Source of the DNA: Cercis canadensis
Taxonomy: Eukaryota > Streptophyta > Magnoliopsida > Fabales > Fabaceae
NCBI GenBank assembly: GCA_003255065.1
Contig: QAOA01007233.1
Location: forward strand, 186,001-250,000
Reading direction: 5' to 3'
DNA length: 64,000 nucleotides
Part shown: positions 22,601 through 33,693 of the stretch, in pieces
How the letters are laid out: each line of letters begins with the position of its first letter
Numbering within the stretch: the first letter of the stretch is position 1
The notes under the pieces: generated by a model
Told to the model about the DNA's origin: nothing
The model's input: the letters and a program-made list of their open reading frames with translations, nothing else
Database searches by the model: none
Program-made: the position numbers and the translations under genes

Positions 22601-23952
22601 TATAGAACCAATGACCCAGTTAGGTGATTAGGTAACAACATTTCCATCAATTGTATGAGGGTCAATTACAAATGATATGGATACCATGAGCAAATTTTAT
22701 AAGTAGGATATAATCTGTTCTATATGTTTCCGTAATGTATCAAGGTACAGATTTGATGTATAGGAATAATATATCTCATTTTATAATAGCGATAGATATG
22801 TTTTTCTGGGGAAATTATATATGTTAAAGGTTCTAAAACTCGAAAAAAAAAAAAAGATAATTTGGTGCATAAGACTGAACAAAGACTTAAATAATGTAAA
22901 ACACAATTTTAATTTTACAAATATCATAATTTTAAAACTATTTCTATCAATACCGTCATTTTTGTGACACAATTGTGCATATTGTGTCACAATAAAATGC
23001 TGCAATATGCAAAATTACTAAAAAGAGTAAGAGAGAGAGTGAAGGTGACACAATTTGCCTAATTGAGTCACCAACATTATCTCATTCTCTTTTCAACTTC
23101 AGATATTATTAAAATAAAATAAAAACGACGATATTAGTAAAAATAGTTTGAAAAGTATAGTATTTATAAAATTAAGATTAGTTTTTGTATTATTTATGTC
23201 TTTGATCCCAAGAGACACCTTATTTCCAATGAGGTATTTAATGCTTACTAAAAAATACTAAAATACAGTTACATGTTATATAGTTATTTTGTTTATATAT
23301 ATTATTATCATGTATAAAATATGTTGTTAACATTTTTAAATATACAAAATATTATATATATAAAAAATAACAATATAATGTCAAAAGGTATTTTGGTAAT
23401 TGGAAATAAAGTGTCTAATATATCCATTTGTCTTTTTCTATAAGTTTTAGAACTTAAAGATAATTTTCTCTTTATTCATAAAAAAATAAAAAATAAAACT
23501 ATTGTTTGGTTCCAAAAGTTTAAGGAAAATATCATCAATTGGTTCCAAACATGAAAAGCTCCTAATTTGATTCTTCTCATATTGCATGAAACTTCCAAAA
23601 TATTTATTGGTAGTGTCATATGATTATTATGCTTATATATTTGATTATTTTTTAGTATTATATGATTATTTTATTTATATATATAATTATTATGTTTAAA
23701 AATAAATAAAATAAATATTTTATATATTATACCAAAAAAAATTATATTGTATGAAAAGAATTAAATTAAAATTTTAATTTAAAATTAAATAATTCTTTCT
23801 TTCAACTTTTAAAATTAAACAATAATTTTTTAAAAAATAAATATATTTTTTTTTGTGAAATGAAATTTCCCCCATCGAGAATGAGAAAACTTGTGAGAGC
23901 TTTAGAAGGAGGGAGGCGGCGAGGAGTGAGTCGGTGAAGAGAAGAGGGGAAA
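19691..23952. other. Non-coding stretch between NAC gene and 24-kb gene
   Basis: AT-rich, with one N in a T tract (20558). The least AT-rich part, 21650-22560, contains a 129-codon frame from an ATG at 22126 to a stop ending at 22512, with no domain I recognise and overlapped by other frames. It could be a long non-coding transcript. No known miRNA sequence was recognised. Confidence 0.35.
22957..22993. repeat. Near-perfect hairpin ttgtgacacaat / attgtgtcacaa
   Basis: Twelve-base perfect arms enclose a 7-base loop (tgtgcat). A related single arm recurs at 23044-23070 (gtgacacaattt ... attgagtcacc). This may be the core of a small foldback element. Confidence 0.6.
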
Positions 23953-25710
23953 ATGTCGTTACTGTGGGAGAAGAGTGCCACATGGAGATGGCTCGTCGGA
24001 AGAACCCGAGACTCCAAACCATTCTTCCTTGCGTTCGCCACCATATGCGGTGTCGTTCCGGGAGTGATCGGCTACGGCGTGATGCAGGCCACCAACTCCC
24101 GAAATGAGCAGCTTGAAGCCCAACTCCGCAAGAACGCCCGCCCCGAAACTATTGTAAGTCTTCAGCTTTTCCTTTTTTTTTTTTATTATAATTTCTTATT
24201 TTCTGCTTGATTCCCGTGAATCTGTGAGAGGATACAAAAAGAAATTGTGAGACAATTAGATTAATTTAATTCAAACAAATCCAATTTATTTTTTGGAATT
24301 TTCGATGATGGGATTAATTACTCAAATTGGGCTTTGTAGGAAGAGAATGACTTATAGCTAGTTAAATTGGTGGCTCAGCCATTTGGGTATTTTTCTTTCG
24401 GATTATTGTATGCAGAAAATTTTTACCCTTATCATGGCTTGTTTACTCACTGCTAAGATGCTCTGGTTTTGATGAAGCATAATATGGAGTGTTGGTGATG
24501 GGGGATTTGCTATTGGTATGAAGAGGTTGTTTGATATGGATGCATTGGCTGAAATGCAATTGTTCAATCTTTCAGGATCTTTAGAAAGGTTTTCTTGGGG
24601 CTAATTGTTCACTAACACAACTGGTATCTATACTGCAGTAAAAATTGTCAGCTGGGATGATCTGTACCGTCTATTTTACTTAATAGATTAGTGTGGGTCC
24701 AATAAAACAGACAACAGAAATCATTCTTGTAGTTAATTTTGCATTGTGGTATTGAATAATTGGCCCTTTCTTAGATCTTCTGGTTTGCTTTTATAATTAG
24801 GTGCCATACTCCATTGAACACTTGACACTTGAGTTACATGCCCCTTTTGGATTTTACTTATGGATTTAACTAGAATGTTATTGCCAAATTCTGCTCCAAG
24901 AGGTAGAATGATACAAATATATAACTAATGTGTCCAATCCCAATGTGTTACACCCTGATTAGTTGAGATTAAACCATTGCTAAGTTGTAACTGCAGAAAG
25001 AAGTGAACAAAAAAAATTATACTTGAGATTGGGAGAGAAACGATTAAAATGAGTTTGATTTTCTTTTATTTGGAAGTCCAATGACCATTAAGATAAATAA
25101 TTGCACTACTTACTTATCATAGTGTTGGTTCTGGCTCACATGCAACAAATCTCTGGAGCTCTTAGCATTTCTAGCTGCCTTCTACTCCTTAGCACATTGA
25201 ATGAAATAATCATATATTTTGCAGGTAATAGCCTATACCACATAATTTATTTTCCTTATTCTGAACTCAGTTTGCTATCCTTCTTCTTAAGCATTTGTAC
25301 ATGTGATTGCTTATATCATCATTGGTGTATGTGTTCTTGTTGACTGGAACTGGAACAGCAGTTTATTTTGCTGGTCAAATAACCGGTTAAGTTTAAATTA
25401 AAATAGTTGCTAGTCAAGAAAAAGTTGTTGTAAATTGGAAATTTGGACTTGTTTCTTCAAAATAATTTCTTTGCTCTGGAGAAAATCATATCTTGATAAT
25501 TTAGTGACTTTAACTGTGAATCAGATGATGGGGCAAGCAAATAAAGAGAGGCTGGCTGAATACCTTGGAGAGCTACAGCGCAAGGAGAATACTAATGACC
25601 GCTATGTTGCTGCTCTTAAAGGAGAGACTTTAACCAGAAAGCCTTATGTGAGAATTCAACCCATTCCTAAACAAAACGACACAAATGCTGACAAGGAGCA
25701 GAAGAAATGA
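23953..25710 (+). CDS. Small single-span membrane protein, probably mitochondrial (uncharacterised)
   Basis: Two exons join in phase: 23953-24153 (donor ATT/GTAAGT) and 25525-25710 (acceptor aatcag), giving 128 aa. The N-terminus MSLLWEKSATWRWLVGRTRD is amphipathic and basic. A hydrophobic span follows at about residues 24-44 (PFFLAFATICGVVPGVIGYG). After it comes a charged, conserved-looking tail with ERLAEYLGELQRKE and YVRIQPIPK. I have the impression that a plant-wide uncharacterised protein has this sequence, but I cannot name its function. The short basic start plus a single span resembles small inner-membrane subunits or assembly factors of mitochondrial complexes; this is inference. 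The 1371-base intron is AT-rich. Confidence 0.8.
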
Positions 25711-26655
25711 ATAAGCTGCTAATTGGTACTTTGTGGGAATACTTTTAAGGTATCTGTATGTCACAATAGGAGTAGATTTTAGAAGTGCACTTTTTTCCAT
25801 TTTACTTTTATCTTGTAACTGCCAATTGAATCTTTTTCTTTTGTGTTGGAGGGAAGAAGGGGGAACCATACTCAATGAACTTGTTGCTATTTTGTACTTT
25901 GTTTGATCCCTTATTATCATTGGCTACCATTAGCTGTTGTTTACCATTAATAGGAACAATGAACTCCCTGGGCGGTTGAATGCCTATGACTTCATCCAGA
26001 CAAGACTTTACTGGGTATAGCTAACTTACGTGTACTTGGTAGGGAAGATGGAAGATAGAGAGGGAATAAAAATGAAATAGGACGGAAAGGTTTTGATTTT
26101 TACTCCTTGGTACTTGGTAGAGGGTGGAAAAATGAGAATTTGGTGAATCTCATTTTTAGTTGTCCCTCATTTTTCTTCTACCAAGCAAGTATAAAATGAT
26201 TTGCATTCCAATTTTTTGATCAGTTCATTTCCACCACCCCAGTGCTAGCTGTACCAAGGAGACCCTTAATGTCAGTAATTCAGTGGTATACTTCATAGAG
26301 GATCTCTAGTATTCTGCTGGTGAATACAAAATAGTTCCAGATTATAGAATGCTTCAGCCCCTAACGCATTTGTGGATCAATCAACATCGTCACCTTATAG
26401 ATTTGTCCTTATGTCCTTCCTACTAGGATAGAGATAGCTATGGGGTTATGTGAATAAACTGTTGCATCTATGTGGTTTAAAACTGGCCATCTGCATTGCA
26501 ACTCCTGTACATCATATTACAAAAGGTATGGTTGGTCCAGTCTCATTTTCTTTTCCTATTTGTTGTGAGAAATTATGTTACACTATGTTGCATTGGATTG
26601 GTACACATATAGACAATGGCAGCCATGGAAAATGCATATGAACTCCCTACTGTAG
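25711..26655. other. Intergenic stretch between convergent genes
   Basis: 3' UTR of the 24-kb gene on the left, then non-coding sequence. Segments at about 26030-26270 repeat the phrases cttggtacttggtag and ctgtaccaagga in opposite orientations, suggesting a degraded MITE. Confidence 0.4.
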
Positions 26656-29600
26656 TCACGCAGGAAACAGCCTAACACGGCTGGTGATCTTTTTCCGGCA
26701 AATAGGACACTTTGATATCTTTGACCCACAATCTCTGCAAGTCTGCATTGCAATCACTTAGTAAATATCATGGCACATGAAGGAAGGAGAAAATAAGAGA
26801 GTAGTCAATTTTATTATAGCTCACCATGTGCCCACAGCCAAAGGCCATGTCCTTTTCATTGGTCAGGCAGATTGCACAAGCCTACATCTCATTAGGAATC
26901 GGGTTAGCTAAGCAAGGTTAGACATATGCAATGAAGGTAAGGTAAGCTGTCTTTTAACTTACCTGTTTATTAGAGAAGGTGAACTGTCTGCTCAAACCTT
27001 CCGTTTGAACTACCTGAATAGGAGAACGAAATCAGAAAGAGGGCTTTCAAATGTAGAAGTAAACTACATATAAAAATGATTTGAAGGGCTTAGAATCAGT
27101 AGTCAGTTAGTCACTACATATATTTCTTCAGGAGGAACAACAATGAATTCAGTTTTAACTCTTCTGGATAAACAACCTTGTTCAAATTTTTTTCACCCCT
27201 CCCCAAGTGACCCTTTCTATCACATTTTGATAGAGAAAACTATATATTCTGGACACCCTGAGCTGCCTTCACTAACAATGTAGGACCAATGCACACATAT
27301 AATTGATGGATGATTGCTTACTCAAATATACATTGGTCCTAAACAAAGGTATCTTGTATCAAACATGTCAATCATTGATGTATGTTTATTCTATCTATGT
27401 CATGACACAGGAAGAAAAAAAGAGGGGGAGGGGCAGGAAATTTGCTGGGAAATATACCTTATCATCTGTTGGTATGATTCTTCTTTTAAGATCATAGAGT
27501 TTTTCCTGAGGGATTAAACCAAAAGTGGGAAATGTGATTCATTTGGAAAGCTTCCCAAACTATGAGGGTAGAAAGAAAATGATATAAATACCTCAGCAGC
27601 GGCAGCTCTGGAATCAGCAGTTGCTGCAGTATTAAGGGTATTGATGAACCTTTGATTAGCCTCTTCACGCTCCAGTGTAAGCCTTTGGACACACTTGCTC
27701 TCTTCTTCCAGCTCTCTCTTGGCCTTAGCACATTTATTCTGTAAATTAACACGTTCCAATGAACATAACTTGAGGGTATAAGAAAATTACAAGACAATAG
27801 TTTTTCTTCAAAAAGTACATCATTTAGTGGCATTGATAAATCTCTCAAGAAAACAGACCTGCAGCATTTGTATATATTCTTCTTGTTTTCTCTTCTCTGC
27901 AACTCTTGCTTCCTCTGCAATCTGTATGGTATTCATACTAGCCCGCATAGATTAATACAAGAATACTCACACATTTGAAACTATAGGCAATTGAATTAGC
28001 CACAACCATAACCTGTAAGTGGTGTAGCCTCTCGGATAAACTATGAACCATTTTACGAGCTTGCTTCTCAGCATTTGAAATTAGTTCCTTTTCATGCTTC
28101 AAAATCAACAACTGAGAAACAATGCAAGAAGTAAATGTTATCCAAAAATGGCTATAATGTGCAAACAGACTTCCATTTCGAAATGTCTTGCAAGCAATCA
28201 CCTGGTGTTCAGATTCTCTCATGTAGCTGTGAAGTCTATCTGCAACAAACTTGGTTCGCATATCCCACTTGCCACGCTCTAGTTGAAGTGACATAGTCTC
28301 ATTCCTGATCATAACAAGATCATATCGCCTACTACTTTATGTTTTGCAAGAAATCACCTAGAATCATGCTTATTTACTTTAGTGTTAGTGATGGGAATTT
28401 ACTGAACTCAATACGTTACTCGTCTCATTCTTTAAAATGGATTTGAGATTTCAAAGAGATACCCTAATATCGCAAAGGAAATTCGGCTAAATATATGCAT
28501 GTCTAAGATTTTTGGCCTAAACAAGTATACAACAACAGAAGATAATGCAGTTAACCCTCTTCCCTGGACTGAGATTTCTATGCTAGAATTGCCCGCAGAA
28601 CATGAAGAATACAACTTTACCTAGACTTTGCTAGTTCTTCCTCAAGGCATCTCACCCGTTGTGCAATCTCCTCCTGAACTTTCTTAGTAGTTTCCTGCAT
28701 CAAAACATAAAGTTGAAGTTGCAATTGATTATTGCTTAGACAAAATCTTAATTTTTTTTGGTACTTTTATAACTTGGTTCAAACACGAAATCTGCAAGTC
28801 TTGATGATAATCTCAATATAAGTCCTAATATTAATCATATATACCTGAGAACTTCCAATGAGAGGCTTGGAATTGGTGGTTCCTTCTGCAAAGTCCAAGC
28901 AATATTCAGAAAATTGAAAGAATGGAAACTGAATAGAAATCAAAATATGGACCATTCAAAGTAGAGACCAGAAGAAGATCCCATTGAAAGGGGAACAGAT
29001 GAATGAGTACTATCTTCCTCTTCATCTATAGTCTGTAACAACAAAATAGTGAGATGCTGACATTATAAATCTAAGCTCTAGAAATTCCACTTTTATTACC
29101 ATTTGACAGATAATACAATTCAGGGTTTGAAACTACCTTGATGAACTGATAACTTCAAAAATAAATCGAGTTTTTTTTTTCTTTCTATTTATAGTATAAT
29201 TAAATAAGCATTTAGTCCATATTGGTTTAGAAAAGGAAAATTACGTTTCCATGAGCTGATCTTCCTTGACGAGTGATCACTGTTTTATCCGAATTAACTT
29301 TCTCAACAACGCATTGAAATTCATGGCCAAATTCCCAGTCCAGATTTTGGCATTTTGGTGAGCTGGAAAGGAATTGGAAAACAAAAATTATACATAAAAA
29401 TGAATAGAAAGTGACAATTTAGATGAAAATAATATCACTACACCTGGGATGCTTTTAAAATTAAAATTCTGAGGCTTATCTAAACAAAACTAATCATTAT
29501 CAATCTCAAAGATATTCTTATGAAATTAAATAAATTATATTAACCCATCTAACCTCTATTTGATTAGTTTTTCTGAGTTTGCGTTTTGACTTGACTAGGA

Positions 29601-32012
29601 ATTACATTAACTGCAGATTCGCAGAACCATGACAATAAGAAACTATATGCTGCTAAAGTATATAATATTAAATGCAAAAATGTGGATGAAAACCATATAA
29701 GACATGTAGAAAAAAAGGTTTAAAACTGAAATATTAAAAATATATATTTCCTCATCAGCTTTAGTTTAATTGTTGGAGTTTCTGATAAACCTTAAACAAA
29801 CCAAAAATTAAGCATCGTTCTTACATCATTCTTAAGATTCAACTAACCAAATGTACCCGAAAAAGAAAAAAAAAAAAAAAAAAANNNNAAAAAAAAAAAA
29901 AAAAAAAAAAAAAACACTTCAGTTTGAGATGATGTCATTGAAATTGAACAGGAATACCAGTATTTGACGGCTTTGCATCTTGAGCATTTTTTTGTGCTTG
30001 GATTGCCACAAACTGCACAACCACTGTAAATGCTAACAACCCCAAGCATTCTAGTTGGATCATTGGACTCATGAATGGGCTCCTCTCCTCTTTCTTCAAT
30101 ATCTGAATCCTCTTCATCTTCATCACATGTGTAAGAACTGCTTTCCTGCACAACGTTATATTTTCTAAAACAAATACAAAATAAATAAAAGAAGTCAATC
30201 GCCATTTCTATATTTTTATAATTGACCTCTTCTCTTTTGGTTTTATTTTGCATACAAGTGTTATTAAAGTGATGCTACATGGTTTAGTAGGAACTTCAAC
30301 TTGCATATGACTTTTCTGATTGCATGAGCTAGTTGAAGCTTCAGATTGAGTATGACTAGGCGTGTACAAAAGGACTTAAACAGAGCCGAAACTGAGCTCA
30401 ACCCCATGAGAATTGGTTCCAAATTTACTAAAACCGATCTGTTCAATTCAATTTTCGGTTCCAAAAATTTTGAACCAAAGCAAACCGACTATATTAAACA
30501 TATATATTTAAATATATTTAATATTTTTTATGAAAACATTTAACATTCTTGATTGTGATATCTTGTTGGTCTCTGATTTTTTTACTAAGCTTTGTAAACC
30601 AACTTTGAAACTAGCCATGCCCATTTTTTCTTACCTCCTCATTTCTTTTTGTGACAGAATTCCCTGGGCATTTTAATTTTGTTCTTCAATGGGGATTTTT
30701 GTGCTATCTAGAATCAATTAAAACAGACCAAACCGAACCACTACAAACAAACTAATGGTAGTTTGGTTTGGTTTGGTTCGGTTCAAGAACCAAAAGAGAT
30801 AATTCTAGTTTCATTTTATTCAACTCAACCTTATCAATTCGGTTCATAAAAAGTCAGAAACCGAACCGATTTACCCCCCTAAGTATGACATAAATGGACC
30901 AAGTAAACCAAGAAAAATAAGTCATTAGATATGTGTTAGTGGTGAGAATTTTGCCTAGTTTAAAGGAGGTTCAAAGCTCAAACTTTCATACTAGGCTCCA
31001 GAAAAAAGGAAGAAAATTTGAGGTGCATGGTATGAATTATGAAGGATAGTTGAAAATGGTATGTACCTTGTTCTAAATTTTCAGTTGGTTTGCCAAGTTC
31101 CAATAAGTAAAAATCAGAGAACTTTCAGATTTCATGTTTACTCTCCTCTCTATTTTCCCACTTTTCTTACCGAACAGGCGTTTAGAAGTAATTTAATGAC
31201 AGTAACATTACGTTTACAGGATCGTCGACGAGCTTAGAGGTTCCCTCGGCATCAGCAGGTCCTCCTTGATTTACCCTCGTCTCTTTCTCAAGGCATTCAT
31301 ATTTATGCCATAATCTCCAGTGGATACCTTGGCATACCTGTGAGCTGGTAAAACCAACAAACAAAACTATAAACTGTCTATTAAAATGTTTTTTCTAAAT
31401 CTTAGCAGTAAACATTCATAAATACATACACATTACATACCACAGATTAATGAGAAATTTATCATGACTTGAAAGAACAAAAAAGATAGAGAAGTGTTCA
31501 AATATAATCGTAATAATCATGTAGCATCAAGAAGTATTTTAGTCATTTCATCCAGTGTAATAGTCATTTTCTTGGAAAGTGTAACTCTTCCGAACTTCTC
31601 TGTATTTTTTTGAGTCTCTTGTGGGGAACTATCTATAGATAAATTTTGGAGAAAAAAGAAAAATAAACAAAGAAATAAAGGTCATAGATAAAAGGACATG
31701 GCAAAGTGAGGAGACTTGCCAATATATAGCCTCTCTGCAGCATGAGCATTTTGTGATTATGGTGCTTAATTTGGCACACAAGGAGCAAGCTCTAACAAGG
31801 CGAGGCGTGAAGGTCTGATCACCAGGCTGCTCACCTTGTTGAAAGCTTTCGTCTAAATGGTCACTTGGTAGCTCTTGTTCTCCTTGGTTGATGCCAATGG
31901 AATTGGGTACTCTGTTCTCTACAAAGAGAAGAAAGGCAAGGAAGAGTATTATAACCATCAAAATGAACTGCAGGAGCCAATTTAGGTCCAAAGAAACCCC
32001 ATGATCAAGCAT
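26656..32012 (-). CDS. Unit A: TM - double MYND - coiled coil - RING protein (predicted E3 ubiquitin ligase)
   Basis: Fifteen exons join with consistent phase (521 aa): 31720-32012, 31212-31344, 29958-30145, 29245-29362, 28969-29032, 28845-28885, 28621-28694, 28202-28304, 28013-28111, 27859-27921, 27592-27738, 27458-27505, 26963-27013, 26825-26881, 26656-26742. Residues 13-32 are a hydrophobic membrane segment. MYND finger 1 (C76-C115) and MYND finger 2 (C185-C222) keep all eight ligands. Residues of about 270-455 are helical and charged, with alanine-rich ends (SRAAAAE). The C3HC4 RING (C476-C508) is complete: CAIC, CGHMTCRDC, CPIC. Intron 1 uses a GC donor (GCAAGT). The donor of exon 2 is ambiguous by six bases. 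The RING suggests E2 binding and ubiquitin transfer; MYND fingers usually bind proteins. Paralogues B and C follow upstream in tandem. Confidence 0.82.
29861..29914. other. Poly-A tract with NNNN (assembly-uncertain)
   Basis: A run of about 50 A broken by four N at 29885-29888, within an intron of unit A. Its true length is not known. Confidence 0.9.
30355..30890. mobile_element. Degenerate foldback element with aaccgaacc motifs
   Basis: The left part contains aaaccgatctgttcaattca and cggttccaaaaattttgaacc. The right part contains the opposite orientation (ggtttggtttggttcggttcaag) and ends gaaaccgaaccgatttaccccc. Repeated AACCGAACC-type words in both orientations mark a non-autonomous repeat. 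It lies in an intron of unit A between the two MYND halves. Confidence 0.5.
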
Positions 32013-33693
32013 CTAGGCAGGGTGATGAATGCCTTTTTGATTCTGGGGCTGCAAACTGCTAAAGGAAGCAGAAGAGAGCTTGAAGATGATACTTGTTACT
32101 TGTTCTTCAATCATAATTTATTGGTATTTGTTAAATGGAAGGAAGACACTTGTTAATGTGATCTTACTTCTTGGTAAGTTTATTGTTTTTTCCACGAGAC
32201 TTCTTTCAATATTTTATAACTTAAAGTACAAGTGCGGAGAAGAAACAGAATGAGAACCAGTCAATTGAGAAAAAATTGGAAAATAATATAGTGGGAGATG
32301 ATGAGCTTGACACTTTAACTACCAATACCGTTGACCTCATGGTTCAAGGTCTATTCTTTAATTTGTTTTGGAAAGCAAATAGACCTTAAATATAAGATGA
32401 TCCATCAAAGGACAATAAACTCTAGTTGACCTTCACAAACTTACACAACTATTAGTATGAATAATGTTCATTGCACATCACTTAAATATACACATGTATA
32501 GATCTTCTCGGATGAGTTAATAAAAAAAAGCACTACAAAAATACAAGGCTTTTTCAATAGTCAAAATTATTATTTTCAACAATAGTCATAAACAGATGTA
32601 ACAATGTGGTTAAAGAATCTTTAACATCAAGACGGTTGAAAAAATTACAAATAATAAAATTTGGAAAAAAAAAAAAAAAGTTACTTTTGTCAGCATAATT
32701 CTTTGGTTGTGAACAAAAGTGTGTACATAAAACTATGTAGTTTTTGTAGTAAGGATGCAAACACCTGCATAGACAGACACTATTAGGCTATTAGCAATTT
32801 CGCACATTGCACAAACAAGTTCCATTAGCAGAAAATTTGCAACTGAAACAGAGTAGCCTGCCTTTCTCTTGCTGGTAGAATCTAAGAGCACAACACTTAA
32901 ACTATGCTACATTTTGACTTTCCACTGGATCATCATGAATCAACTGGTTCAGTCAATTTTCACTCCAATCACTTGTATCTGATACAGAACAAACATCTAT
33001 CTTCATGATGCAGTGCAATAAAGGGGCGGGGTCTAGTCAAAATTGAAGTGATTTAAGAAAGTAGAAAACCTTACATTCATTGTAGTGCTTCAAGAAGTGT
33101 AGATTCTTTGAACTGGGCAGTGTTTAGTGTTTTTATCATAACTTTGTCTAGAATATTAATCCAAATGCATGGTTGGTGGAATTGGAAACTAGACTCGTTT
33201 ATCTTTCAAACAAATTATAATTCATGGTCAGATTCCAAGCAAGTTGAGAGTTCAGGCTTCAAAATGACACCTTAAAAGTTGCATCTTGAAAGTTGGAGTT
33301 TATAGTTTTCAGCTTTATAAATTGATTTCCTACATTTATGTTTCTTTGTAAATTGTGATGTTGTTAATCTATAAATACCTTGTATAAAGAGGGGAAGAGT
33401 AGACTTGAATCATTTACCATTTTGATAATATAATTTGATAATTGAAATTATTTATTTCTCTCCTTTTATCCTAACTTTTTGAAGTGGAATTTAGCATTCC
33501 TTTGAGTTCTTCCCACCCCTATATCCTCCTTCATCACTTCAAGACTATCTCCGGTGCAACTGATTTTGTTGACTACTCAAAATAATTACCCTTTCACAAA
33601 CCAATACCATGTCACAGATTTACATCAACGATATAGTGGTACACAAATAGACAATGGCAGCCATAGAAAATGCATATGAGCTCCCTAATGTAG
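32013..33693. other. Spacer between units A and B
   Basis: Upstream region of unit A and 3' flank of unit B. AT-rich, with poly-A/T tracts. The segment 33130-33480 (ending near tctataaataccttgtataaag) has the look of an LTR fragment, but I found no matching second copy in the window. Confidence 0.35.

Noticed and set aside
27492..27920. 142-codon minus-strand frame
   Set aside because: Wrong frame across two true exons of unit A and their intron; the splice-consistent model explains the region.
29843..30253. 136-codon minus-strand frame
   Set aside because: Contains the real second MYND exon of unit A (29958-30145) but otherwise reads through introns and a poly-A/N tract as a phenylalanine run.
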